Source: Humulus lupulus (lineage: Eukaryota > Streptophyta > Magnoliopsida > Rosales > Cannabaceae). Taken from it: DNA of 64,000 nt. The translations under genes were made by a program, and so were the position numbers. The stretch covers positions 104,425,970-104,489,969 of the forward strand of contig NC_084798.1 of the NCBI RefSeq assembly GCF_963169125.1. Direction: 5' to 3'. Each line of letters begins with the position of its first letter. Position 1 is the first letter of the stretch. The notes beneath the pieces are model-generated. The model did no database searches, was not told where the DNA came from, and was given only the letters and a program-made list of their open reading frames with translations. Shown piece after piece: positions 1 to 12,310 of the stretch.

Positions 1-219
1 ATCATTGAGATATTTGTGCAGATAGGTATAATCCCTCTAATAACAGAAATTCTCAAAATGAAAGAATTTTTTATAATACCTATAACTATATAAAAGAACC
101 CATTTTGGTAATTCCTAAGCTGCAATTGGAGCTTATCAGTAGAATGGAATCAACTTAGATAGTTCTTTGTGGCTCTGGTGGCGACTCGATCAATGCATTA
201 TTACTTCAAGAGAAGCTAC
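1..219. other. Left edge, no identifiable feature
   Basis: AT-rich sequence without a convincing reading frame or recognisable repeat. It ends where a minus-oriented family B LTR begins, so it is presumably the sequence into which that LTR inserted. Confidence 0.4.
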
Positions 220-1172
220 TATTACGCCCTACTACCCTAAAGTCGTTACCATGTGATTTTAAAATGTGTCAGTAGCTCGCTAATCGAGGTTTTATATCAA
301 AAGTATGAATAAATTAAGAAAAATACTTGTTTAAGGTTAGGACATTCATTTAAATCTTGAAAGTGTTACATTGGGATCCCAAAATATTGTTTTAAAACAT
401 ATTTACAACGCAAAAGTCTTTAAACAGTCGACCTAGGTGACAAAATCGGTCAAATATAGCACGTTCCTCAAAACTACACGAGCCATGGCGGCCAGGTAGG
501 CCAGACATGTAAGCGCCTCTACATGCCCTCCAACTCATGCTTGGTCGATCTTTCCTTTGCCCTTGGCTGCACCATAGAGCACAAGTGAGCTGAAGCCCAG
601 CAAGAAAACTTCACAGCACAACGTATAATAATATATTTTGACAAATGCATATTTAATGAAACACGACAAACAATTTAAACGTCAGTATTAGAATTCACAA
701 CAGTGGCCTACGTTGATTAGGGTGCGCTATAGGGCACAAGTTCACGGTCTTAACCGAGGGGGTGTGTACAACACCCTTAGAGGGTCTCACTCTGGTGGCT
801 TGCATTCAACATGCTTAACACCGATCCTCGCCTTTTCCGCTCCCAGTCTTTGCCGTTTCTGGCCTTTTTTGTTCATGTCCTTTTCCGTTCCTGGCCTTCC
901 CCGTTCCCGGCCTTTGCCATTCTCGACTTTCATCATTCCCATCCTTTGCTGATATCTCACAAACACATGTATGATGTAATAGTCACAAATAATACACACA
1001 ACACTAAGCACAATATAGCTCTATGGGAACAGACAGTTTTCTCACCTCAGTCTCGAGCTGATCGCATAGTGCAATCCCGAGCACGATCCTCTAAACCCGA
1101 GCCTTAGCGAAAAAGCCTAGTCACAACTAAAAAATAATAAATATCCATCAATCCTTAAACCAAATAGAACTT
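220..1172 (-). mobile_element. Family B LTR fragment, minus-oriented
   Basis: The + strand reads a degraded LTR end (TATTACGCCCTACT against TGTAACACCCTACT in other copies), then the motif series shared by all minus-oriented LTRs here: 'gtcgttacc', 'gctaatcgaggtttt', 'tgggatcccaaaa', 'gccatggcggccaggtaggcc', 'gagctgaagcccagcaag' and a CTCACCT donor-like site. It includes the intra-LTR minisatellite of about 18-20 bp (roughly 820-930). It stops near 1172, where + strand gag sequence of another element takes over, so it is truncated. Small frames across 713-1107 are chance readings of the minisatellite. Confidence 0.75.
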
Positions 1173-1930
1173 GTAGGGCAGGAAGCTCAGGCAATGGTAT
1201 CCCTATTTGTGGTATGAGGTAGGGGCGGTGGCCCAGTAACCAGAAAGGAGAGACCCTTAATAGTTATACTATTCTTGGTCCTGACAGGAGGGGTCATAGT
1301 ATACAGAGTAGCCGCCAAGGCGGCAACAGGGTCTAGAGGAGTTATCCAGTATGCGTCACGTGCAGGAGACGTCATCTAGGAGAATTTCGAGTGAAGGCTG
1401 AATAGTTGGGCAAATCAAGAAGGATTGCTCGAAGTCAAAGACTAAAGAACCATAGAGTACAGATTGCTCGAACCTTGCTTGAGTGCCTATTTTGAGGTGA
1501 TCAGAGCCTGAGGCTTTTCCCTTAGAGGTGGTAGGTCAGCTTTCTAGTTCCCGTACTTCTATATTCGGTTGAATGAGTCTCATACTACGCATCTCTTAGA
1601 AGAGATATAGATAGATGGCACATGCTATATTCTTGCCATGCTATTGGGCTTGAGATTTTTGTGTCTGCCTGGGGAAATAGGTAATGTCCAAGAGATGGGT
1701 CAAAGTATTATTGGTAGAAAGTTAGCGGTAATAATTGATTGAGCTGGTTATATGATGATTTTGATACGATCCTGAGTATGGATTAATATACAACTATGGG
1801 CTGTAAGAAAAGATGGTGACTTCTTGGTTCAAAAGGGAAAGATGCGATTGAGTTTACAGGATGCCTAGATGTTTTGGTAGGTACCACTAGGGGTATATTT
1901 TTTGGACCAGATGAAAAATTGGATCAGCCA
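1173..1930 (+). pseudogene. gag-pol: E1: decayed gag C-terminus and protease, chromovirus
   Basis: Translation by similarity to the other copies in this window gives a Gly/Arg-rich linker (SGRGGGPV), then a zinc-knuckle remnant CVTCRRRHLGEF whose last Cys has become Phe. The second knuckle is almost wholly deleted. Around 1745-1800 the end of the retroviral-type aspartic protease is visible as DFDTILSMD followed by a stop; intact copies read DFDMILGMDW. A relic of the protease-RT linker (VGTTRG) follows near 1880. Many stops and frameshifts make this by far the oldest gag-pol copy here. The 5' part of gag and the 5' LTR are missing, cut off by the LTR fragment ending at 1172. Confidence 0.6.
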
Positions 1931-3600
1931 GTGAGGTTCCAAATGGGTTTATGAGGATTTGTGGGGATTGTTGTCTCGGAAAGGGAATGAGTGTGCAACA
2001 GGAATAACACAGGGATTGAACGAGTATCAGGGACATCATGAAGAGATGCTAGCTGTGCAAAAAGAATTAAAGGTTTCGTTAAATACGTTATTTGACTTGA
2101 GGGTTGATCAGACGAAGCACCTCATCATGGGACACGTCAACACCTTTTTTCAAGGAGAAGGCCAAGTTTGCGAGAATGTACTGCATATGGATAGCCAAAT
2201 AAAGTAATTATTAAAAATAGATATCCATCACAGAGAATGAAGGATTTATTTGTCCAATTTCAAGTAGGACACTGTCCTAGCTTAAAGTGTTGAATTATGG
2301 TGCAATACGTTATGAATTAGGGTGCGCCCGTGTGTAGACTGAAAAGGGGATTGTTTGTGCTTCACGGTGGATAAATAAATAAGGACATAGATGCTCTACG
2401 TGGGACTTTAAGTTGATGGTGTTGCTGGTTAGCCACGGTTAGAGTGAAGTAATGACCGGGATTGATATGGAACATGTGATTGATAATTGGTAGATATACT
2501 TCTATGAACAATGAAATGCAAAATAAGATCATATAGGAATGGTTAAAAATCCTACCACTTTGGCATGGATAGGTTAAGATATGCGGATCGGATGGGTTAT
2601 CTGGTGAATGTTGACGTCGAGGGGGAGATTCGTTACAACTCTTAGGTTACCCCTTATAATTATTGCATCTGGGAAGATTGAATTGGTGTTAAGGCCTAAA
2701 ATATGTATACTGGGGGGCACACTGCCTAATCTTTTAGTAAGTGAGAAACAACAAATAAAAGCCAGAAGAGTTATTAAGACATTAAGGTATCCTGGAGTTA
2801 GTGTGGAGGAATATGATTATGGACCGTAAGGGTGAATCACCTCAGATTGCAGGTGAGATGAGCAGATGCGAGAAGTTGTAACTTGAGATATTAGATTAAC
2901 ACACTCAGTTTTATGTGAGTGAGTTCTTATGGAAATGCGTGTGTGCGAAGGGAGAATGTACGTCTCTGTGGGACACTAAAATTGATAGTGTCAGATTGAG
3001 ACCCTTTAGTTCCCATGTTCTGAAAAAGGGTCATAGAGAACGATGAGTATAAGATTGGGACATGGAATTAATGGTTACTTTCAGATAGACTGACAACTTA
3101 AAGGAACAACTCAGACTCTAAGTATTTTACTTCAAATGTCTAAGTTTTCGAGATATTGAGGTAGATACGGTCCCTGGAGTGGACTCTCATGATGATGAAG
3201 GTCGAACGACGACAAGAAGTAGTCATTCTAGGAACTAAAACAAGGGACAAGAAGTGTCCCAATTCAAAGTCGATTCGGAAGGCCAATGAAGTTGTTCAGG
3301 ATTGTTAGGGCAAGAGTATCTACTTTACTAAAAGGACATAAGAGTTCGCAAATTTAAACATGGGAACGTGAAGTTAAAGGATTGTAGACTTTGTATTTCT
3401 CCATGTATTGTGGACTAAAAAGAGTAAGATAGTTTGGCAAAGGAAGGGGAATTTTGACTCTAGATTTGATAGACTTGTGGGATCATAATAAGGATTAGGC
3501 CAGGGGCCTACATATTAGCCTCATCCCAGTATGGATAGAGGCTCACAAGGTGTTACTGCTGCCAATTTGAAGGGAAGGGTGTTGAGTACTACCCCAGATT
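1931..3600 (+). pseudogene. E1: unrecognisable internal region
   Basis: This lies between the protease remnant and the chromodomain remnant of E1, where RT, RNase H and integrase should be. No RT box, RNase H motif or integrase DDE/HHCC motif can be read in any frame. The longest frames (1959-2207 and 2608-2829) have no recognisable content. The spacing, about 1.7 kb, is shorter than in the other copies, so extensive decay and deletion are likely. I assign it to E1 only because both flanks belong to the same strand and element type. Confidence 0.35.
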
Positions 3601-3833
3601 GGGCGAAGAGACCATGGAATTTCAGTGGAATATTTTGTGCAAGGAAAAGCTAGTGCAATTGTGGATAAATGATATAATGTCTTGCGGAATAAGACATTAA
3701 TATAGCGAGGGTGTTACAAAGAGATAGCAAGGTAAAAGACTAGACTCTGAAGCTATAATCAGACTTGCAGGATTAGTATCCTGAGACGTTTGAATAGATT
3801 TTAAGGACAAAATCTCAATAATGAAGGGATAGT
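3601..3833 (+). pseudogene. pol: E1: chromodomain end of pol and polypurine tract
   Basis: A broken version of the chromodomain tail is readable near 3660-3800: a run matching NKT, then SKVKD, then TLKL-SDLQD-YPETF, against TWELE-DM-YPELF in the other copies. A purine-rich stretch (ATGAAGGGATAGT, 3821-3833) directly abuts the LTR start and is the polypurine tract position. This fixes the element as + oriented and the next LTR as its 3' LTR. Confidence 0.6.
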
Positions 3834-4975
3834 TGTAACATCTCAAAATTGCTATTAAGGTTGGGTGCCTTGGTTACTATGCCAAGAGGGCATAATCAGG
3901 CTTATCTATGGAATTAATTAAATATATGTTTGACTAAGCGGTATAAATGATTTGTGTGGTAATGTGGCTAGATATGCATGTTTATGTGTATTAAATATGC
4001 ATGTGGGTGCATTTTTATAAATTGGGGCACGTTTGCAATTTTGGCCCATTGAGGGCATAAATGTAATTATGTATGTGTTATGAGTGAGACCCTAGTGTTA
4101 TGGGGATATATTTGACATGTGTGGTCCGAGGCAATCCTAGTGAGCGGATTAGCGGAACAGTCACAACGGGGTCTAATACCCAGCTCGGGGTGAGCCTTGG
4201 GGTATTTTGGGAATGTAGTATGTATTCGAGGTTGAACGGGTAACGGGTAATTAGTTAGAGATTATTTGGCTTTCTCGGGATTAACTGGGAATTTATAGAA
4301 AAACTCGAGGAATTAGCGTGAAATGTGGCAAATGATGAGTTTACCCTTGGAGGTGTTAAAGAACAAAGATTGAGGATAAGGGTGTTTTAGTCCTATCCCC
4401 CTAACCTTCGATAGAATTAGAATGTGTAGGAAACATGGACAGAACTCTAGAAACAACACTCAGCAACTCTCTTTTCTCCTCTCTCTCGTTTCCCTCTTTC
4501 CCTTAACCCTTGAATAGGGTTGCATCATTTTGTAGATGTTGGCATAGGAATTGAAGGCTAGAAGCTTGGATTTGGTGAGCTTGGAAGGGATATAGAGCTA
4601 GGAATTGATCAAGGGCCATATTGGGGTCATAATTTGCAGTGAAGGTAAGTAAATTCCTCAGAAAAAACCCTTAGTTTCTAGGTTCGCGGGGTTGCGCCAC
4701 AGTTCTGTTCTTGAGCGTCGCATCCCGCATGAACCAAGAACCACATGGAGGGTCTCCGAAGTTGCCTAGGCGCCTCAGCCCACGTCCCCCATAAGAGAGC
4801 CTTGGGGCTCTCTGACTTGTAGCGCGTCGCGGCCCTAGGGGGCTTGGCTGTAACTCTAATTAAGGGAAATGGCCAAAACAAATTTTTAAGCTATGGAACT
4901 CAAACTTAAGGGCTCGAGAAGGATTCTGCGACCCGGTTTATAGGATTCGAGGTCCCAGAGGCTAGAATATTATTT
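3834..4975 (+). mobile_element. E1 3' LTR, truncated
   Basis: Starts TGTAACATCTCAAAATTGCTATTAAGG directly after the polypurine tract and contains the LTR hallmarks: GAGGGCATAA, 'cccagctcggggtgagcc', a strong splice-donor-like AAGGTAAGTAAATTCC (4644-4659) and the GC-rich 'gccgcg'-type module (4683-4850). It breaks off near 4975 after 'gaggtcccagaggctagaatatt', lacking the last kilobase seen in complete copies. Confidence 0.75.
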
Positions 4976-5204
4976 CTCACTCCATGTCTCATCTCCTGCG
5001 TCCTCTATAAAAAGGGCCCTCACTACAACCTGAGTGTAGGTAACCATCTTATGTACTGGAACGATCCTAACACTCTGGGCCATCCCAAAGTCTAATCCTC
5101 AAATGAATCACTCCTTACAGGCCACATCATTTTGTACCAAAATCAAGGCCGAATTTGGCCAACCCATCAAATTCACTCACTGAACGAGTCATTTGGCCAT
5201 AATC
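4976..5204. other. Unassigned spacer between two LTRs
   Basis: Sequence of unknown origin with a TATA-like CTCTATAAAAAGGGCCC (about 5003-5019). It may be a scrap of another LTR. No coding potential is seen. Confidence 0.3.
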
Positions 5205-5640
5205 GTGTAACTAAGTGTGATTGACAGTTTAGGGTGAAAATTTTTGGTCAATGATACAAATGTTTCACTAAAACGTTTACTGTATATATTGGGATCCCAA
5301 AATACATTTAAAAGATTAATTACAATAAAATATTTATAGCCAGCCGACCTAAGCAACAAAATAGAGTTTAACCCTAGTTCCTCTTTAAACCCTCGGTCGT
5401 GGGGGTCGAGCAGCCACATATGTACACATTGTCCACTAAGCTCTCCAACTAAAGGATGGTCTAGCTTTCTTTTACCTTTACCTGCACCACATAGCACCCG
5501 TGAGTCCAAGGTCAGCAAGAAAACTCAAACACATCCTCATAAGCAATTAATAATATGTATTCCAAACATAATAAGCACGCCTAGAAGTAATAACCCTATT
5601 TATGCATTCAGGCAAGTACAAATAAATGATTATTTGGTCC

Positions 5641-5945
5641 AGCACCCTAAGTAGATGACTTATTAAGTTAATCAGGCATCCTGCGCCTTGAATAGATGAT
5701 TGGGAACCTGTGCCCTGAATAGAAGACTAGGGTATTGTTCCTTGAGTAAATGACAGGGACCTGTGCCCTGTGTAATTGACCAGGGACCTATGCCCTGAGT
5801 AAATGACTGGGCACCTATGTCCTGAGTAAATGAGTGGGGACCTGTGCCTTGAGTTAATGACTGGGGTCCTGTGTCCTAGGGGTCTTGTGCCCTGAATAAT
5901 TGAGTATTAAGTCATTCCGGGGTCATGCGCCCTAAGCCATGTGCG
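5641..5945. repeat. Degenerate ~30-bp tandem repeat inside LTR
   Basis: About nine imperfect units resembling 'gggacctgtgccctgagtaa' plus 'atgactg' follow each other. Units vary by substitutions and small indels. Other LTR copies in the window have a corresponding but far less regular segment, so this is a local expansion. Confidence 0.8.
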
Positions 5946-7165
5946 TTTCAGTCACCTGAGCCTTTTTTCTTTGGCTCTAAGTAACTACCCTTAGGCTAGC
6001 CAAGTGCTTTAGTTTTCTTCAACCAATTGGTCAGTCAAGCATTTAATTCTCATGTTGATTAGATCTAATCATTTCGGCCTGCGTTCAATACACTAGTGCC
6101 GCTTTTGACTCATAAGTAAATTCCATACAACCTGAGCTCAATACTATGGCCGATAATGACTAATAAGTCAGTGCTTCCTCACTGCAATAATGCAAACATG
6201 CATATATCATATGCCAAATATCCAGATATAAGGCATTCAGCATGCTTAATCGATAATAACAAGCATAATCATAATCATGCACAATTACAGACCCTTAATC
6301 TCTGAACAATTCCATATTCCGCATTCATGTCATGCCATAACCACATGTATCATATACATCACATACTGGGTGCAGTTTTCTTACCTTTGGTCCAAGCATA
6401 AGTTATCAATAAATGACCCTCAAGCACGATCATGTTTCCAAGCCCCTAGCCACAACATAGTCACAACCATAATATAGAATCCTATCAAAATGAGTAAATA
6501 AATACTTCTAGACAAAGTCTTAGCCTCTGAGACCTCGAATCCTACCAAACCAGGTAGTAGGATCGATCCCGAGCCTTTAGAACTAAGTTCCCACGACTAA
6601 AAACCAAACCTGGGCAAAACTGCCCAGGCGGGCTGCGATTTGATTATGTGGGTTGCAGCGCGCCTCCCTGATAGAGAGCCATCTACATGGGCATCAGGGT
6701 GTGGGTCATGACTTAGCCCTCTAGAGTTGCGGCGCATCCCCAAGGCAGAGCCCTCCTGGTTCTAGGTTCACCTATGTCGCGACTTGCTAGAACAAGGTCG
6801 CGAGCCAACCTCGAACTCAACCATTTCCTATGTTTTTTCCCATTTAAAATACTTCAAAATCCTATCCAAGCATATTCCAATCTCAACAAAAAAGTTCCCA
6901 AACATTCCAATGGGCCAAAACCATCAAAACCCAAATCTCAAACCATCCAAAAACTCATCAAAACATAAAATCCAATCAAAGCTTAGAAACTCGAAAACTC
7001 AAAACTTAAAACTGGTATTACTTTCGATTAAGTCATTTCCTAGCTAAATCCTTTGACTAATAAGCTCTAATCTTCCCTAGAATCGCTATGCCTCGATCCT
7101 TGACTGAATCTGAGTCCTAAAACTCAAGTTTCCTTTGAAAATGCGAACGGTGTCAAAAAGGGAAC

Positions 7166-7167
7166 GT

Positions 7168-7219
<52 letters not shown>
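7166..7219. repeat. Compound (GT)n(GA)n microsatellite
   Basis: About 13 GT units run directly into about 14 GA units within the minus-oriented LTR. It is a likely polymorphic simple repeat. Confidence 0.95.
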
Positions 7220-7222
<3 letters not shown>

Positions 7223-7796
7223 TTCTGAAAGTTATTTTTTATTTCTGAAAGGTTACTTCAAGCTTAAGTAACCTAAAGCAAATCCTAATGCTCGGGGTCC
7301 CAAAAATGCCCCCAGGGGTAAAATAGTCAAAATTCCTAGAATTCCCTCCTGATCTTACTAACTCCCAATATATCATATAATAATCATTCCCAATACCCAA
7401 TATCCCGGTCATATGCTAAATACCCAATCTACCCCTTGAGTCACTCCGAGTCAAGTATGGGTCCCATTGTGACTTTCCCACTAGCTTGCTCCCTAGGATC
7501 GTCTCGTGCCGAGTAACCCAAAGATAACCATATAATAATGAAGTACCACACAGATACCACATATATGCCAAATATACCCATAACGAGCCAAATTATGAAA
7601 ATTGCCCAATTAAACAAAAATGGGCTCACATGCATATTTAATACACCTAACATGTATATCAAGTCATATTATAATATTACTCACATAATCACATAATAAT
7701 AAACATAAATATCATATAATCTCATAATTCCATAATTAGCCATCCTTGCCCCCTAATCAAGGCCCTAAGCTTTATTAGGACAATTGTGATGTTACA

Positions 7797-8280
7797 AAGG
7801 CTTTGTGGAGCTATCGACCCACTGCTAGGACTTCCACTAGCCACTTACTGTTCTTCATGGCCTACGGATATGAAGCTATGCTCCCAGTTGAGGCAAAAAT
7901 CTCCACGCACCGACAGGATACGTATGACTCGACCATGAACCATGATTTAATACGAGAATCCCTGGACCTCGTGGAAGAGCTCCGTGAAATTTCTTAGCTT
8001 CGAGTAGCATCCTACTAATAGAAGGTAGCCAGCTATTTCAACTCTAAATTGAAGGAAAGAAAGTTTGGGGTTAGAGATGTGTTGTTGCGAAGAGTCTTCT
8101 AAGTCACCGGTGACCCAGGTGTAAGAGGGCTAGGACCAAACTTGGAAGACCCATCCCAAGTGGGAAGTGTTGTCTGTCCGGGGACATACAAATTCGCCCG
8201 ACAAAGTGGGGAATTGATTCCCCACGATTGGAATGTCGAGCATCTTCGTCGGTATTACCAGTAGTATGAGCAATGAACTT
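7797..8280 (+). pseudogene. pol: OTA/Tat-type integrase C-terminus
   Basis: Reading from 7797 gives LWSYRPTARTS, then AYGYEAMLPVEAKISTHR, then RESLDLVEELRE. This is the C-terminal part of the integrase core and tail of the Ogre/Tat/Athila branch of Ty3/gypsy, unlike the chromovirus integrase elsewhere in the window. After a stop near 7996 the homologous tail continues with damage: LLRRVF, DPGVRGLGPN, CPGTYKF, WNVEHLRRYYQ. The same blocks occur in OTA1 (30630-31087). The N-terminal and catalytic parts are absent because the frame begins abruptly at the LTR boundary. Confidence 0.8.
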
Positions 8281-8767
8281 TGACAATTTCTATAGTATCC
8301 TTTCTAGCCTTCGGGCACATTTAATGGAAACCGTGTACATAAAACACGGTAAGAGAAATTTATTATCTGCTTATATTTTTTGGCTTCCTTTATTCTATTA
8401 ATGCTATATATAAGAGCACTTGCTTGCTGGCATGAAAAAGAGAACGTAGACTAGTCTCCAATCACTTGGGGGGCATGGAGTTTGGGCAGCATCACGACTT
8501 CCTGGGAGCGACTCGAGGAAACTAAGCTTGTCAAGCAGGGTAAGCCTAGTGTCGCCAGCCCAAGTATAGAAAAACCTAGGAAACTAATCGAGTCCAACCC
8601 AGAAGACTAAGATTTTTTCGAGTAGAATAGGACTTAGCACCTAGAAACCAGACAGAATCTTAGTAGCACGAGAATGGACTTTCGTCACCACCCATGGACA
8701 TTGTACCCGAGGAGCTTTGATCAAGCCTTAGATTTCGAGATCCAAACGGAAGACCAAGTACACCATA
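8281..8767 (+). other. OTA 3' noncoding region with purine-rich motif
   Basis: Non-coding continuation of the OTA element after pol. It contains 'agtctccaatcACTTGGGGGGcatgg' (core 8464-8473), nearly identical to a motif 170 bp after the pol stop of OTA1. It is cut at 8768 by a family A LTR. No open frame of interest. Confidence 0.55.
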
Positions 8768-11014
8768 TGTAACGCCCTGGATAACCAAGACTGTTACATT
8801 GTGTATTTTAAAATAGTGCAAGACTTGCTAATCAAACTCTTTGAACAACATTGTGTTCCTAAGTCAATTATCAGGTTAGGATTAAAAGATTTTGGTCATA
8901 AACGGTTAAATTTCATTAAAACAATTGTTTGATACATGGGATCCCAAAAGCAGGGTATAAGTGGTAATTTACAATCCCAAAAGAAAGTTAATTCAACAAA
9001 AAGCCGCACTAATGGAAAAATACAAGTTGTAGGGCTCTATCCCTGTACTTTCCCTTGGTTATGGCAGACGAGTAGCTGACTATGTACACTCGCCCCCAGA
9101 GCTCTCCAACTCATGGTTGGTCCAATTTCCCTTTTTCTTTACCTACACCACCTAGCACTCGTGAGCCAAGGCCCAACAAGGAAACCATAAACAACAAATA
9201 CATATGGCAACAACAGTATTTAATCAATCTTAATTGAAGTCATTCAGAAATTCAACAGAATATAAGTATCAAGCTAATAATGGTAAACATGTATTTTCAA
9301 GCATATATTTTAATCAGTAATACAAATGCTTAGGGTCAATGCCATTAGGCTGAGCCCTCTATTATTAAGCTGACCCTGGCCCGCTTAGGTAGAGTCCACT
9401 GTTTATTTAGCTGACCTTGACTCACATTGGCCGAGCCGCGTCCGATAAGCTAAACGTCAGCCCCGACTCCCTTAGGTCGTACTTTCACATTTTGCGTAAT
9501 AAGAATATAATTACTCAACACATATATCCAGATACAGGGAACCTTAGTCCCAAACACAACCACATGGGTGCAATTTTCTTACCTCGAATCCTGAGTAGAG
9601 AATTTAGAATGGTCCCGAGCACGATCCTCAGTCTTGAGCCTTAGCGATAAACCTAGTCACAGTGTCAATGGGTAACCATACATTCCTAATCCAAATAAAT
9701 ATTTAGGAAACAAAATCTAGCTTCCGAGACCTCGAATTCTACTAAACCGGGTAGTAGGATTCATCCCGAGCACCTAGGTTTGAATCCCCGAGCCTAAAAC
9801 TTTGTCTTCCCTTAATTCCCAATTTAGGGCAGCGACCCGCCCCTTAAATAGAGGCCTAGTCCCCCCTGATGGAGGAGACGGGCCAAGCGAACACAGGCTC
9901 CTAGCCCCCAAAACTCACGCGGACTGCAACGCCTGAAGAAAAAGGCCGTGACCCGAGCCCTAAACCCAGAAAAACCAACTTCTCTTAGCATTTCTCCATG
10001 AGCCTAACCTCAAATTTACATCTCAAACTAGTAGCAAAACTCACTCAAGCTCACAATTCCCATCCTTATATCCCAGCCATCACTACCAACCTATAACCAT
10101 TTTCTTACACCATTTCATACCAAAAACCAGCTGACAAATTAAAACTTATGCAAACTAAAACCTTTAACATAGTTTCAACAGAATTCAGTCATGATCAGTA
10201 TAAATTCCTTACCTTAGCTTGCAGCTTAGTTCCTCAGCATACACTTATTTTATCCTAGCATAATTTCCCCTGGTTTCCAGCTCTGGTTCCAGATTAACTC
10301 CTTGAATTTTCCTTCTTCTAGCTTCAAGTTCTCCTCAGGCTTCTAGAGAGAGAAAATGTGAGATGGAGGGAGTGAGAGAGAATTGAGAGTTCTGAGCACT
10401 TGGGGTGGTTTTTGACTAAGTCTACAGTTTCCACCACTGTGTTAATCTTTTAACTCAAAATGACCGAACTACCCCCCTTGGATTACTTTGTCCTTTAATT
10501 TTTTCTAGGGGTAAAATAGTCTTTTCCCTAGTTCCCGGTAATTACTCAAGTGTTCCTAACATTTACCAATTAATCCTGTCGTACCCAATTAATTATCAAA
10601 TACTTATTCAATTCTTAATAATTCCCAAAATATTCTATAAATTCCCAAAATAACCCCAGGCTCCCCCCGAGCAGGGTATTTAAACCCCGCTGTGACCAAT
10701 TTGCTAATTCGCTGACTAGGACCGTCTCGAGCCATATACTGCAAATATATCCACATAATAATGTGGTCTCAACCATTTATCAAATAAAATCACATTTATG
10801 CCCTCAATGAGCGTACATTACAAATATGCCCTTATGAACAATATAGGGCCCACATGCATATTAAATACTCATAAACATGCATATAACATACGCAAATAAT
10901 CATATTAATCATGCATGCATGCATTTAATCAATTAAACATACAAATATCCAATTATGCCCTCCCGGCACGCTAATCAAGGCTCTAAGCCCTATTAGAAAT
11001 TTTGGGTCATTACA
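8768..11014 (-). mobile_element. E3 3' LTR, family A, minus-oriented
   Basis: The + strand begins TGTAACGCCCTGGATAACCAAG and ends TTTTGGGTCATTACA, giving the TG...CA ends of a 2,247-bp family A LTR read on the minus strand. The minus-strand pol of E3 ends just beyond 11014 with a polypurine tract between them, so this is the 3' LTR of E3. It carries the usual donor-like site (TTTTCTTACCTCG, about 9576) and a GA-rich stretch near 10352-10385. Confidence 0.88.
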
Positions 11015-11027
11015 ACTAACCCCTCCT
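11015..11027 (-). other. E3 polypurine tract
   Basis: On the minus strand AGGAGGGGTTAGT sits immediately before the LTR 5' end, which is the position and composition expected of the second-strand primer site of an LTR retrotransposon. Confidence 0.7.
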
Positions 11028-12310
11028 AGGTTGCTTCCTCGACCATGCTATTCCTCCATAATACTTTAACCAGAGGAATCGTCTTGTTCCTCAGAACTTT
11101 TTCTTTCCTGTCTAGGACTTGAATAGGTCGCTATTAAAATGACAAATCTGTTTGTAGCTCCAAGTCCTTGTATCTCAAGAAATGAGTCGTATCTGAGACG
11201 TAGTTCCAAAGCATAGAGATGGGGAATACGTCATGAGCCCCTGATAACAATGGTGGTAGTGCCAATCTGTAGGCCACTTGCCTGATCCTCTCTAGGATCT
11301 CAAAAGGTCCTATCAATCTAGGGCTGATCTTTCCCGTTTTCCCAACCCCTCGGAGTGGTGACACTCGCAGAAACACGCGGTCCCCTACTTGGAACTCCAC
11401 GTCCCTACACTTAGGATCAGCGTAGCTTTTTTGTCTGCTCTGCGATGCAAGCATTCGAGTTTGAATCTTCTCATAGCTTCATTTGTCTTCTGACCCAGCT
11501 CTAGTCCCAAATACTTCCTTTCACCCATCTCATCCCAATGAATGGGCGATCTACTTCTCCTTCCATACAACATCTCATATGGAGCTACTCCAATCATCAA
11601 TTGATAGTTGTTGTTGTATGAAAACTCAATCAACGGAAGGTACTTACTCCAACTCCCCTCACTATAGATTTTGGAACCCCGTGGAGACATAAAATATCTC
11701 TCACATACAACTCTGTGTACTAATCGACATTATAGGTCATCCTCACTGGTAGAAAGTGAGTTGACTTGGGTTATCTGTCTACTATCACCCACACCGAGTC
11801 ATGTAACCCCACTCTCCTAGGTAAACCTCCCAAAAAATCCATAGTAATGTCTTCCACTTCCATTCGGGAATACCCAAAGATTGTAGTAACCTCGCTGGTC
11901 GTTGATGCTCAACCTTATCCAGTTGACTGGTTAAACACTTGGCCACGTACTCCACTACGTTCTTCTTCATCCCAGGCCACCAATATAACGTCCATAGATC
12001 CTGATACATCATTGTGGTGCTTGGATGGAGTGAGTATGGTGTAGAATGGGATTCATCAAGTACGTCCCGTCTAATACCCACATCTGTCGATTTACAAATC
12101 TGACCATTGTACCATAGTAAACCTTGTCTCTGAAACGGAATAAGCCTTAGCCACTCTAGCTAGGATATTCCCTCTAACCTCCTGTAGCTGTGTATCATCT
12201 ATCTGACCCTCTCCTATCCTCTCTAGAATAGTCAACTTTAAGGTAATATTGGCTAACCAGCCCGCTATTAGCTTTATCCTTGCACTAGCCATATTTTCTA
12301 CCAACGCCAT
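11028..12310 (-). pseudogene. pol: E3: integrase and chromodomain, broken
   Basis: Minus-strand blocks in order: integrase zinc-binding region (LYSLHPSTTMMYQDL, then CLTSQ where CLTCQ is expected), core start (TLLWIFWEVY, against ITMDFVGG), then SYNNNYQLMIGVAPYEMLYGR, then the GPFEILERIRQVAYRLALPP tail and chromodomain lead. Compared with E6 about 190 bp are missing near 11662. That segment held the second Asp and the Glu of the DDE triad, so the enzyme cannot work. The first catalytic Asp region is also altered. It is followed upstream by RNase H and RT of the same element. Confidence 0.85.

Larger units (their letters stand above)
5205..7796 (-). mobile_element. LTR, minus-oriented, lacking its U5-side end
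   Basis: The right boundary is clear: ATGTTACA at 7789-7796, followed by OTA integrase coding sequence. The left end lacks the usual TGTAACACCC and about 80 bp, but motifs from 'tttttggtcaatga' and 'attgggatcccaaaa' onward match the other LTRs. It carries the GTTTTCTTACCTTTGG donor-like site (minus strand) near 6376-6391, the GC-rich module (about 6620-6790), a 30-bp minisatellite and a compound microsatellite. It may be a solo LTR inserted into the OTA element at 7797, but the left flank does not show the matching half. Confidence 0.7.

Noticed and set aside
713..1107. Overlapping small frames rich in Pro, Phe and Ser
   Set aside because: They lie in an LTR minisatellite present in non-coding form in the other LTR copies.
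8768..8800. tRNA or other RNA gene near LTR starts
   Set aside because: Conserved words at LTR ends ('ggataaccaag', 'gttacac') do not form a cloverleaf and recur only as LTR termini.
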